Shown here: one piece after another, positions 25,724-36,329 of the stretch
How the letters are laid out: the number at the start of each line of letters is the position of its first letter
How positions within the stretch are numbered: the first letter of the stretch is position 1
DNA from: Bradysia coprophila
Taxonomy: Eukaryota; Arthropoda; Insecta; Diptera; Sciaridae
Assembly: GCF_014529535.1 (NCBI RefSeq)
Contig: NW_023503302.1
Coordinates: 310,001-374,000 of the forward strand
Direction: 5' to 3'
Length of the DNA stretch: 64,000 nt
The notes under the pieces: model-generated
Databases searched by the model: none
Seen by the model: only the letters and a program-made list of their open reading frames with translations
Told to the model about the DNA's origin: nothing
Made by a program: the position numbers and the translations under genes

Positions 25724-26545
25724 TCAATTTTGGGATTTCGCTTGAGATTTATCGTTGGACTGTTGTTGAGTGCTAACATTTCCTACAGCCGCCTCTGCTT
25801 TAGCTTCCAGCACCGAAATACACGTATGTATACACTTAATAGCCTCTCGTCTAGCCTGTTTGATCTTCTCCTTACCGTCGGTGTCGATCGTATCCAATTT
25901 CAATAAGTTTTGCGTCAACATCTCGTCCAGGTACATGTAATCTTTATCCTTTCGAGTGCCACCGAAACTATCTACTTGATCCATGAGACATTGGATTTCC
26001 TTTTGAATGATCTGAATCTTCAGTATTGCATTGGCGTCTGCATTGAATTTGTCATCGGTCGGTGGCGCAGAATCGACCTCATCGTGGAGCTGTGATGGTT
26101 TCGGCGATGTTGCAGCCGGTTGTGGAGTAGCTGGTTTGGGTGACGGGGCCGATGGCGCTGCACTCTTGCCACATTCACTTTGAACGGTTATGGGAATTGT
26201 TCGGCCTGGAGATTCGTTCCGTTGTGTTGACCTTAAGTTTACTGGAAAATGTTTTACTCGATCGAATATACTGCTTGGTTTGGGCGGATCATTGGTGAAA
26301 TGATTTGAATGCTGGTATCGGGCTGATGATGGTTTTGAGGTGTTTGTTGGATTGGCTGTGGGCTGTTCCGTTGATTTGTTGTTATCCGTGTTTACAGTTT
26401 TGTCATCGTAGTCCAGTGTAATTGGAATGTATCGAACATTTGACTGACTGTTGGACTGGCCGCTTTGGTTTTCCTTCGAATTTTGATTGTTTGCTACCTG
26501 ATCGGGGCCTCCATTGCAATTATTTTGCTTGGATACATCGGACAT
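25724..26545 (-). CDS. stv: starvin/BAG3-like co-chaperone
   Basis: A single coding exon of 273 residues. Residues ~172-252 form a C-terminal BAG domain ([53 protein letters not shown]), which in the family binds the Hsp70 ATPase domain and promotes nucleotide exchange. Two Ile-Pro-Ile motifs (YIPITLD near 40 and RTIPITV near 117) match the IPV-type motifs by which BAG3 holds small heat-shock proteins. The middle is Pro/Ser/Ala-rich. No WW domain is seen, in contrast to vertebrate BAG3. A splice acceptor lies about 37 bp upstream of the ATG on the minus strand (near 26582), so a 5' non-coding exon is likely. Starvin in flies acts in chaperone-assisted autophagy in muscle. Confidence 0.82.
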   Translation of the reverse strand: MSDVSKQNNCNGGPDQVANNQNSKENQSGQSNSQSNVRYIPITLDYDDKTVNTDNNKSTEQPTANPTNTSKPSSARYQHSNHFTNDPPKPSSIFDRVKHFPVNLRSTQRNESPGRTIPITVQSECGKSAAPSAPSPKPATPQPAATSPKPSQLHDEVDSAPPTDDKFNADANAILKIQIIQKEIQCLMDQVDSFGGTRKDKDYMYLDEMLTQNLLKLDTIDTDGKEKIKQARREAIKCIHTCISVLEAKAEAAVGNVSTQQQSNDKSQAKSQN

Positions 26546-26582
26546 GTTGATGTTTTGCTCAAGGTTTCAGTACGTCTGCCTA

Positions 26583-27345
26583 AAATGATAAATTGCATTT
26601 GATGTAGTGCGAGAAAACGGTTCGTTACGTGAATTATGTCGCATTGATATGGAAATACGACTGATTTCAGTTCATTCAGAGTTAAGTGGACCGTCGATCG
26701 AATTTTTTAATTGACATCGACTACAGAGATGTAAACTTAATTTTATTGAACTTGAACTTTTAGGAAATCAATGGTCTTACCTGCTGTCGATCAGAGTTAT
26801 AGTTAATAATATTGTCGGAATAGGTAGCACCCCACTCTCCTTTTATTTCTAAATTGATTATTTCGTTTTTGTTTTAAATATAAAAATATGACAAATCGAT
26901 TAGAGAAATTTTAGATTTTAGAAATTGAAAAATAAGGTCTTGACTTTTGAGACGTATTTTTATTGTCGAAATGTTGGCAATACTTTAAGTAAGTACGCAT
27001 CTGAAATGCTGCATTCATATGGTTGCGAGCGTTGCCAGTCATTATTTGAATGTGGTACTAGCTCAAAGTAACGAAAAACACCGCGGTATTTTTGAACGAC
27101 ATATTAACACTTTTGTTGCAGATGATGAAAACAACATACTTTCAAAATATTTTTTCACTATAAACGCCATCTCTCTTTAAAATAACAAAATTGCTTAGAA
27201 ACCTAGGCCATCTGTTTTGTGATAGGCAAAACATTTTGTGAAACACAAGTAAATCATAGTCAACTTAAAAAAAGTTTAAAAAAAGATGTCAATGGCAACT
27301 AACTATTGTGCTAGGCCGCGCGTCTCAATGGCATTACCTCCCATA
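26583..27345. other. probable 5' region of the starvin-like gene, otherwise empty
   Basis: It probably holds upstream exon(s) and intron of the minus-strand gene, but I cannot fix them. No other coding signal is seen. Confidence 0.35.
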
Positions 27346-27517
27346 TATACATCATTTTCATGACCTTGTAAACGTCAGACACGATCCCAGCTGTCAGACA
27401 TGTCGAAAAATATCGAATGAATTGAACGAATGATTTTCATGTAAAAACCAGTAAATTGAACGCAGTTAACGTCAATTAATTGAGGTTAAGGACTACTTGA
27501 CGAAAAATTAAGTGGGG
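27346..27517 (+). repeat. left arm of a long inverted repeat pair
   Basis: It matches 32034-32206 in reverse complement over ~170 bp with few differences, for example CATGACCTTGTAAACGTCAG here against CTGACGTTTACAAGGTCATG there. The ends facing inward read AGTGGGG and CCCCACT. Confidence 0.8.
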
Positions 27518-30500
27518 CTATGTAGACGAGTATCGTATAATGAAAATGATCTATTTATTTACCTTGGTCGTTTCAAACTCACTGTACCGTGTTAGGGCTT
27601 ATTTGAATAAAATCATATCAATAGACACGAGGCCAGTAAGTCTGAATTCACAGTTGTCTGTTTTTCCACCGTTCAACTCCCCGTTTACTTGACATTTCTT
27701 TTATTTATATGAGTTTTGCATGGTTTTAATTCAAACAGTCAAGTCATTCTGCCTCCGTTTTCCAGGCATTTAGACCGGAAGCAGAACGACTGGAAAATGG
27801 ACGGCTGTGGTCACCTTAACAATGATTTCAACCACTAACGATAATTTACAACAATAATGCCCCGTCAAAATAGGTATCGGGGAATCTGGCAGACGGTGCC
27901 AAAAGAACGCACTTTCAAACTACGTAAAAGGTGAACTAGCACACGCAAGTTTTTTGCTGCAAATGCTTTTTAGTCAGGTCATCGACGAAAAATGCGTTGT
28001 TTTAGCACCGTGTGCCAAATTACCCCACGCCTCAGCGACCATTGTGAATACACATTTACGAGTCAATTTTCTATTTAGTTTTGATTATTATTCTAAAAGC
28101 GCGTCCGCATCCATATTTTGTCTGCAATCCGTAGATCAGTAATAACTATTTTCTGCAGTAAGCGAGATATGTATCACGAGAGACTGTGAGGCCAACGGTT
28201 TGAAGCTAATGTCATATATTCCGGTTGGGATTTGTTTCTTGAGAGCTATGGTACCTATAGACCTAGTGTGCAACCTCAGTAAACTGCAAGGACTATTTTT
28301 GGGAGAGCAATTTCAAAATTTACACCAAATTTTCCAACATTTTCCCACTTTTCTAAAAATTTTCTCTATTTTCCCTAAGTGTTTTTTTAATATGGGAATA
28401 TTGATAAAAGTGTTGAGAAAAAGTGGGAATAAATAGGAAAACGTTTCTCAAAAACTCGTAAACTTACATCGTAGACAAACTAAAATGGTTGCTGTCAAAG
28501 CAGAGACTTGCCACACAAAGAGAGATCAAATGTATGTAGGGGCTGTCGTAACCGGTCTTGATTTATACCAAGACCGCTAGTTTCCGGAACTACAAATACT
28601 TCTCAAAACAACAAATTTCCAAGTTAAAACGTTTTATTCGTCCTAGATGTTACAGACACTACACTAAAAAAATTCACACCTCACGCATTCCAGAGCATCC
28701 TAGGTACAGCACTGAAGCCATCACAAACATAAAAGTGACAAAAGTGTCGTCAGCGATTGAAAAAACTTTAAAAATTTATTCTAATTGGATCAGTGAATCA
28801 ACATTGATTTGCATTCATTGCATGAGAATTTCAAGTAGCGACAGGGATTGCATTTTTACATTATATTACAGACAAACTGATTTCTCTTTTTCTTAAACGA
28901 GCTGTAGGTATGTATACGCTACAATCCTTGACTTGCAGCAAATTTTATTTAGAGTGGCAAAGATTCTGTACCGATTTGAGTCGACGTTTGTAGAGCGTGC
29001 ACCAAACATACGGTATGGGTTATGGGTGAAGGGATACGGTCGTTGTTATTCAATTGAAAAATAATATAATATAACGAAGCGGAATGAAATTGGATTGGAG
29101 AAAAAATAGCTAGCAATAAGCAAAATTGTTTCGTTAACCTCATAATAGCAGAGCACCAATTGTATACAGCAAATATTTTCTTGTTTTTTTGTTTTTTTTT
29201 TTTTGTTTTTCATCAATATAATAAATCCGAATCATCTGCTTTTCCACATTTTTTTTTGATGATTTGAGCAAACTAAATGCGAATCCCCTTGTTGTTTATT
29301 TTGTTCCCCAAACCGACATATGCTTTTACTAAATAATCTTGATCGTAAAATGGTGATTTTGTTATAAATTCTCTGCATACATATCGGTTTGTGTAAACTG
29401 TAACATAATGTATAAACTTGTTGACTTTTGAAAAGCTCTTCCCAAAATAATGTTTTATGGCTTCTATGTCTGGTGAATCAAGCTTTGGTTCAATACAAAA
29501 AAAATCATTAAAAACTGCAATATAAAGAAAGTGATACACGCTCACAGACACTAAGAGCAATGACTCCTCCTTGAGTGTCGATATGAACCAACACTATCCC
29601 TGTTCAAGGTATACGGACTGTGTAAACATGTTGAAAGAAATAGAGCTCAAGGCAGTATTTTCTAATGGAGTATCAGATGTTCAACTTTACTTCACAACGC
29701 CTTTAATTTTCATCAGAAAAGTAGCGTTTTAAGCGACAGTTCAAACAATTAAAGGGTTCGCTCTTTGTTTTATGAAAATTTTAATCATTTCTTGTTACAC
29801 CTACAATGTAGGTCAGACGTAGCGCGTGCAGTAATTGTATTTCGATAAACGTTAATTCATTGAAAGCACTGTAAGTGTATAGCAGACGTGGGTAGAACAA
29901 TCATGTTTGATAGCTTTCAATGCCCGAGCTGCTAAATTATCAGAACATTCCAAGGTGAATGTTAAAATTGTATCCAACTACAAGAGCACAACTCTTAAAT
30001 ATTGAAAGTTGTTGTCACCTTTAGCAGTGCGGAAAGTATATATACCACTCTTAGGCTTAAGTTAACAGAGCTGTCCACCATCCATAAATTAATTTAACAC
30101 AAAAGGAAAATGGTATTACATTTTTGAGAATGCAAATGTTTCGTCAAATTTTCATACATTGGGGTATGTGGTCTAAAAGAAGCCCTGTTTTCGTAGTTTA
30201 TGAACGTTGTCCACCAATTATCTTATTCATGACAAATGTCGAGAGATGAGATAAAAACGCTGAGTTAAAGAAGCGTGTCAAGTCTTAAAAATTTGTTATA
30301 TCAAACCTGTTTCAACGATTTGATTCCGTTTTCCTCTGGTATAACGTGGAATAAGACCGAAATCATAGAAAACTTGCTGCTCAAATTACTATTTAGAGTA
30401 TTACAAATTGAAAATTAGGTTCGGAAAATTTATAATTTTTTACGAAAACGTAGTCAGTGTTTTATTATGATGTCAGCGTTGTGAATATCTTTAGATCTCG

Positions 30501-31286
30501 ACGGTATAAATAAATGGTCGGACAAAAACAAAGCAAAAATTCTTGCCATGGTGAATTCCACAATGAAAAGCGGCAAAAAATTTATTTATTTTGAAAACAA
30601 CTTTTTTTCTGTAAAATATTCAATGAATTGATTTAATCAGTCAACAATTCTGGGATGATAAACACAACGAAGAAAAAATTTTATTCAAAATTCTACTGAA
30701 ATACAAGAGGATCAGGCCAAAATATAATCATAATTTTGTGAATAATTGAACAACATTAAATGAATATTCAGCAAATGGGACTAAGGAAAATTTGAAAAGA
30801 GCACCAGCATATACAATACGAAGTAACACTTGGTCGTTATTATAGATTTAGCTCACACTTATATGTATAGTGTAGGAGGGAGCACATTTTTTTCTGGCAT
30901 AGTGCACGCTTAGTATGACAATGTAATCAAAAGTAATATTGCCTTCAATATTTTTACAACTCAATTTTGTATTTCATCCCATTTTGTGTTCATTCTTAGC
31001 TCGGTAAACTGGTAGAATGATGTAAAAAAAAAACAAATTGCATGTTGTTCAATCATTCCAAGGAATGTAATGCCGTAATAGTGTTTTAGCATTGATGCAG
31101 TAAACGTTGGCTTATAAAAAACAGCTGGTAGACGGTGAAATGGTTATGCTAAATATGGGAACGAAATGGGTCAATGCCCAAGTATTTTACCTTAATTTGT
31201 TACTTTAATTTTCACCTGTTTCATCAAGTTTGTTAATTTTTGAAGATTTTATTTCTAGAAATCTAAATAAATTATTGACTTGGATC

Positions 31287-31446
31287 AACGCACTTCAAGC
31301 AAAAGTGGTACTCTAAATAGGTACTGAAACTTGACAGTGCTCCATACAAAATTTTACACTGTAAAAAGAGTGGGGATAAAATTTCATACAAAATAGTACT
31401 CTATTTGGCAGCTGTCATTAATAGCACTTTTGCTTGAAGTGCGTTT
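31287..31446. mobile_element. 160-bp hAT-like MITE with 8-bp target duplication
   Basis: The ends AACGCACTTCAAG and CTTGAAGTGCGTTT are inverted, and the arms extend for ~35 bp. It is flanked on both sides by CTTGGATC (31279-31286 and 31447-31454). A half copy lies at about 42880-42935. Confidence 0.8.
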
Positions 31447-31477
31447 CTTGGATCGATGGATACTCGAGAATCATAAC

Positions 31478-31792
31478 CACTGAAGGTAATGCAAATCCAC
31501 AGTTAGACACGGATCCAAACTTTCAGGTGAATTTTAGCTCCGTCATGTTACACATGTATTGAATTCGTTTGCGTCAAGTTGCATCTAGTGGTAAATTTGG
31601 AACTATTTAGCGGCGTTATGTTGCACACATATAAGATTCGTTTGCGTCAAGTTGTATTTAGTGGTGAATTGAAAGGATTTAGGGCCGTCATGTTACACAA
31701 GTCTAAGTTAGACAACATACGAAAATGAATTCACCTCAAAGTTTGGATCCGTAATTTCTCTGATCCGCTGAGGGTCTGCATTACCTTCAGTG
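31478..31792. mobile_element. MITE with internal ~85-bp duplication
   Basis: TIR CACTGAAGGTAATGCA on the left and TGCATTACCTTCAGTG on the right, with a second inner pair around GGATCCAAACTTT. Inside, a ~85-bp unit with CGTTTGCGTCAAGTTG occurs twice plus a partial copy. No target duplication was recognised. Confidence 0.7.
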
Positions 31793-32033
31793 TTTACATA
31801 CTTTGATCATAACAACGGAATATTTCAATACATTTTTTGTACCTCTATTTTCTCACACAGTAATTCAAAAATGAATGCAAGTTTTACTCAACCCTGAAAA
31901 CAGAGTATGGTAAAGGGATCTGCTATCGACAGCGACGGCAAAAATAAATAATGAATCCTGGATGATGTTTCCTTATATAGGGTACGGGCACCAGTAATCC
32001 TTTTTTATCAATGAAAGAACAATATATATATAA

Positions 32034-32206
32034 CCCCACTTAATTTTTCGTCAAGTAGTCCTTAACCTCAATCAATTGACGTTACCTGCGTTCAATTTAC
32101 TGATTTTTATATGAAAATCGTTCGTTCAATTCATTCGATATTTTTCGACATGTCTGACAGTTGGGATCGTGTCTGACGTTTACAAGGTCATGAAACTGAT
32201 CTATAC
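32034..32206 (-). repeat. right arm of the long inverted repeat pair
   Basis: Reverse complement of 27346-27517. If the two arms are ends of one element, that element is ~4.86 kb, but no intact transposase frame lies between them. They may instead be two opposite solo copies. Confidence 0.8.
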
Positions 32207-33183
32207 ACACCCCTCCTTAACAAAAAAGAAGTTTTTCCGAAATGCACCCTAAAACTAAGAACGGGTATCGTTTCAGGGACCTTTTGGGAGCTGAGAACAG
32301 CATTCAGTAAAATCGGACCAGCTCCTTCCCCATACAAAATTTTTCATTTCATAAAATTTCATACACCCCTCTGAAATCGTTTTGTCACAAAAGTTCGGTG
32401 AGTGGACATATTTTGATCGAAGTTAATTTTTATCTTATAGAAAGAGGTAATAAGTATGTAAAAAGTTAAAATTGATTATGAAGGTAAGAAATCAGCGCGT
32501 AATATTCCCTGGAGTATACAAAATATGCAAAAAAAGAAGAGGTTTTTTATATGGTAAGATAAGTATAAATCATTTTTGCAAACTGAGTCTATTACGACTG
32601 ATATTCAACTTTGTAATGAGCGATTTCTGTATCCACAACTTTATAGTCGAATGTAGCTTTAATTTTACAGTGGGTTATTATTAGTTTAGCAGATAGTACT
32701 TTAAAATGTCTTGCGGTATAGGATACTGGGTAACATGTCTGGTTGCATGGATGATTGGATGAATCTTAATGGGTGTGTGCTTATCGCCCAGGGTGTATAC
32801 TCAACACAACGCACATATATTATTCGGATCTGATGAAGTGCTTAACGCGCCCTAATCGTCTTGTTTTATTCAAATTAATGGTTTCGATCGCTCTTAAAAT
32901 ATTGCAATTAATTACAGTGTGCAGTGTAATGTATATAAATGTGAAACGAACCGACAAAAAGGCAAGCATGCAATATGCGGCGCCATACCAAGTTTACTCT
33001 AACCGATATTCAAGCCGTCTTGTTGAAGACTTATTTTAGAGTCAAGCAACAACATACACACTTTTGATTATTATCTTGATACATTCGCCGACAACTCGTC
33101 GATGTAGCTGTTTATGTAACAAGTTGGGTAAAGCTTTGCGTCGGTCGTATTGGCAGCACATCCGGATGGCACCCAGATTACCG
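32207..33183. other. intergenic, nothing recognised
   Basis: Short open frames only. A minus-strand stretch at 33071-33180 reads IWVPSGCAANTTDAKLYPTC, which is protein-like, but it runs into a MITE and I cannot support a gene. Confidence 0.3.
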
Positions 33184-33191
33184 AACGATTC

Positions 33192-33311
33192 GGTGTTGAG
33201 GAATTTCGCGCCGCGTCATTCACAATAACCCACAAAGTGACATTTTCCTTATACAAAATGTGTCATTTTGTCAATTATTGTGAATGACGCGGCGCGAAAT
33301 TCCTAGCAGCC
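33192..33311. mobile_element. 120-bp hAT-like MITE, copy 1
   Basis: It begins GGTGTTGAGGAATTTCGCG and ends CGCGAAATTCCTAGCAGCC. The arms pair for ~28 bp (ATTTCGCGCCGCGTCATTCA). It is flanked by perfect 8-bp repeats AACGATTC at 33184-33191 and 33312-33319. There is no coding frame. Confidence 0.85.
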
Positions 33312-33324
33312 AACGATTCACATC

Positions 33325-33440
33325 GGTGTTGAGGAATTTCGCGCCGCGTCATTCATAATAACCCACAAAGTGACATTTTCCTTATACAAAATGTGTCATT
33401 TTGTCAATTATTGTGAATGACGCGGAGCGAAATTCCTAGC
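33325..33440. mobile_element. hAT-like MITE, copy 2
   Basis: Nearly identical to copy 1 and lying just beyond its right target repeat. The right terminal bases differ (CCTAGCTC) and no target duplication is visible, so it is end-truncated or arose with copy 1 as a local duplication. Confidence 0.8.
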
Positions 33441-35793
33441 TCTGTCAGAACATATTATTGAAAATTCTAAAAAATTACAGAGAGACAGAATTGGAATTTG
33501 ACATGTTCTCTAATTTCGGAGTTTGTGTGGTTTGTAATTGATTCCATAAAAATTTCGTTGAACAAATGAAAATTTCGATTTTTATTTTCTGAATTTTCGT
33601 TACGTCCTCGTAACAAGAGTGAAATACTAAAATTTAAAAAAATCTAGATTTTCATTTGTTAAACTTTAAAAAAAATTGTGGAATCACTTACAAACCACAG
33701 AATTTCAGAATTTTTCGGACTCTTTCAGATTTTCAGAAATTTTTAGAAATAAATTTAATAAAATTAGTCTCTGGTACTAAGCTGAAAATCAACATCGTTA
33801 CTTAACTACACTCTGTCAAGAAAATGGTAAAATTGTACATGAAAGCCATTAAAAAAAAAATCAAAAATGAACTGACAGAGTTTTTGGAATCACTAGGTTA
33901 GATTTTTTTTGCATTTATCGGTATATTCAAGTTCGGTTCTATAATATTCTTAGAGTTTTGTATTTTTGATTTTATTTTGAAGGAAAAATTTGTAATTTTT
34001 CCTGTAATGTGATTGATAGAGTCAAAATACCTCTTAGTCTAAACTTCAATATTACGTCGGTCTCACGGCAAAAAGGCAAATCCGATGAAGGCACATTGTG
34101 TGTTAAAGTCTATGTTTGTCGTGGGAAAGACAATTTTATGCGTCGAATTGAATTTGATTTGATTGTAATGCACGAAGAGTAAATTTCAGCAATCAAAATA
34201 TTATTTCAAAAATTTGAGTCACATTATCTCGCAATTACCAGTAACTAGCCATTGCTAGTACTAATCACGTTAGTATTCGCTGTCGATAATATTCAGGTCT
34301 GTAGCTACTGATGAGTCTAGGTGGGTCAGACTCAACTGAACTTATGTCTAGCTAGGGACCTGACAATACTGATAATATATCAAGTAAAGATTACATGCGA
34401 TGGGGCGGTTCTATAATTGACCAGCCTGAGTTTTAAAAATTAAATTTTCAAACCAGAGAGTCCAATGGATTTGTTTTGCAGCCCTTACGATTAAGTTTCT
34501 TTTTTTGTTCGACAAAGTATTTACCTTCAATCACACTACTAACTCAACATTTCCATAGAAAGTGATTTTATATTCTGTGCAGAAGCGAATACTTTTCCGA
34601 AATCGTCGTCAACTTCTTCCTTTTTTTATATTTCAGAGTTAATGGTCTGGTCAGAGACCTGTGTACCCTACAATTTAAATTATTCACAAGCAGTGGGTAA
34701 ATAAATCACTACTTGTGGCATGTTGTTTTATTGTATACAATTGAAATGGGTGGAAAAATAAATAAAAAAAATCTTTCGGATTGTGTAACATTGCTGGTAG
34801 ACACCCCACTTTTTATTTATACGCGATAAATGTTAAGTTACGCGAACAAAATTAAAAACAACTCACGATTTTGATGCTGCCATGGTACTATACGTCGAAT
34901 GATTTAAATTTTCTTTTTGACTTTTACCCATAGTAAAAAAAAGGAAAACAAACACCGAACAAGACGAGAAGAAAAACAACTACAATCGTTGATGGAACTC
35001 ACGTTCCGTTCCGTTTAGAAGAAAACAATGTCTACATTGATATATAAAAATTACCTCTTTTAAAATTTCCTATTGTATCGCCAATAACAAAAACAAAATC
35101 ACATTTTTTCCCTATTTCTACTTCAAATGCTTAATTTGTATGCTAATGTTGTACCCGAATTTACCTTGTGCAAAACCATTGTTTGCGCATCGATGAAAAC
35201 AAAACTTTTCACAAAGCAAATTATTTGAGGAAATTGTAAATGACGAGAACTTCTGGTTATATTATTTTGTGTCTATACATTCAGCAGCTCTTGTCTATAT
35301 GTTATACATATGTATAATAATACGTCGATAAATTTTAAGTCTATAACTGAAATGTTCGGCAGGAACTTCTATCTTTCAATGATTACACCCAGAATTTAAT
35401 AATTGACGTAAAGTTTTTGTTCTTTCATGCATAATACAAGAATGATATCTTAATTAGGGCATTTCTCTAGGCAATAGATCAGAAATTATTCATAATAATG
35501 GTCTATGTATTACCGAAGTAATTAAACAATTTTTTTCCTCAAAAATATTCACAACTTTTCGGCGACAACAATTTTTTTTTTCGTATTACGTCGATGATGT
35601 AGAGCCATTAAATATTACGATATTTTGATAAAGATAAGCTGAAAAACAAAACGTACCAACAAAAGATAAATTATTTTTACATGTTTTTGTTTTGCCCAGG
35701 GTCGAAAGTGGCCTATTACATACCTAGGAAAAACCTGCAATTTGGTTCAGGTTTCAACAGCATGTAATCGTATTTTCAAAAATTAACTTAACC
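33441..35793. other. intergenic, nothing recognised
   Basis: AT-rich. Frames are short and no structured repeats stand out except weak palindromes. Confidence 0.4.
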
Positions 35794-36124
35794 GTACTTT
35801 TCATGTTTGAAGCACGTCTTTCGACGCCCTCAGCATGTAAAATCCATTACATAACTCGGGATAAAAGTGAAAAGTCTCGTTTTAGTGTGTTTATTGACTT
35901 CGGCTTTGCCTCGGATCAACAAAATTCACACGAAAACTCTACTTTTCATCTTTTTATCCCTAGTCATGTAAAATACTATTACATGACTAGAGACAAAAAG
36001 ATGAAAAGTGGAGTTTTCGTGTGAATTTTGTTGGTCCAAGGCGAAGCCGAGGTCAATAAATACACGCAAACGGGATTATACATGCTGAGGGCCTCGAAAG
36101 TAGTGCTTGAAACATGAAAAGTAC
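35794..36124. mobile_element. foldback element, ~330-bp near-palindrome
   Basis: Two ~155-bp arms, from GTACTTTTCATGTTTGA to TAGTCATGTAA and from TTACATGACTAG to TGCTTGAAACATGAAAAGTAC, fold around ~35975. Partial single-arm copies lie at 36124-36260, 24538-24640 and 60783-60965. Confidence 0.85.
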
Positions 36125-36329
36125 GGTTTTCGACTCATGTAGCATGTAAAATCCATTACATAACTCGAGTTGAAAAGTCTCGTTTTCGTGTGTTCGCCTC
36201 GGATAAACAAAATTCGAACGAAAACTGGACTTTTCAAATTTTTATCCATTGATATGTAAATAACTATTTGACCATACCACGCAATAGAATAAAACCAGAA
36301 ATTCTCAATGGCTATTACGGGATTGAATC

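Larger units (their letters stand above)
27518..32033. other. AT-rich region without a supported gene
   Basis: It contains several small inverted-repeat elements (listed separately), a G/T-rich homopolymer tract near 29180-29215 and a stretch at ~28290-28440 whose GCAAGGACTATTT end resembles the AAATAGTCCCTGC end near 41035. Open frames are short and unlike proteins. Confidence 0.4.
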
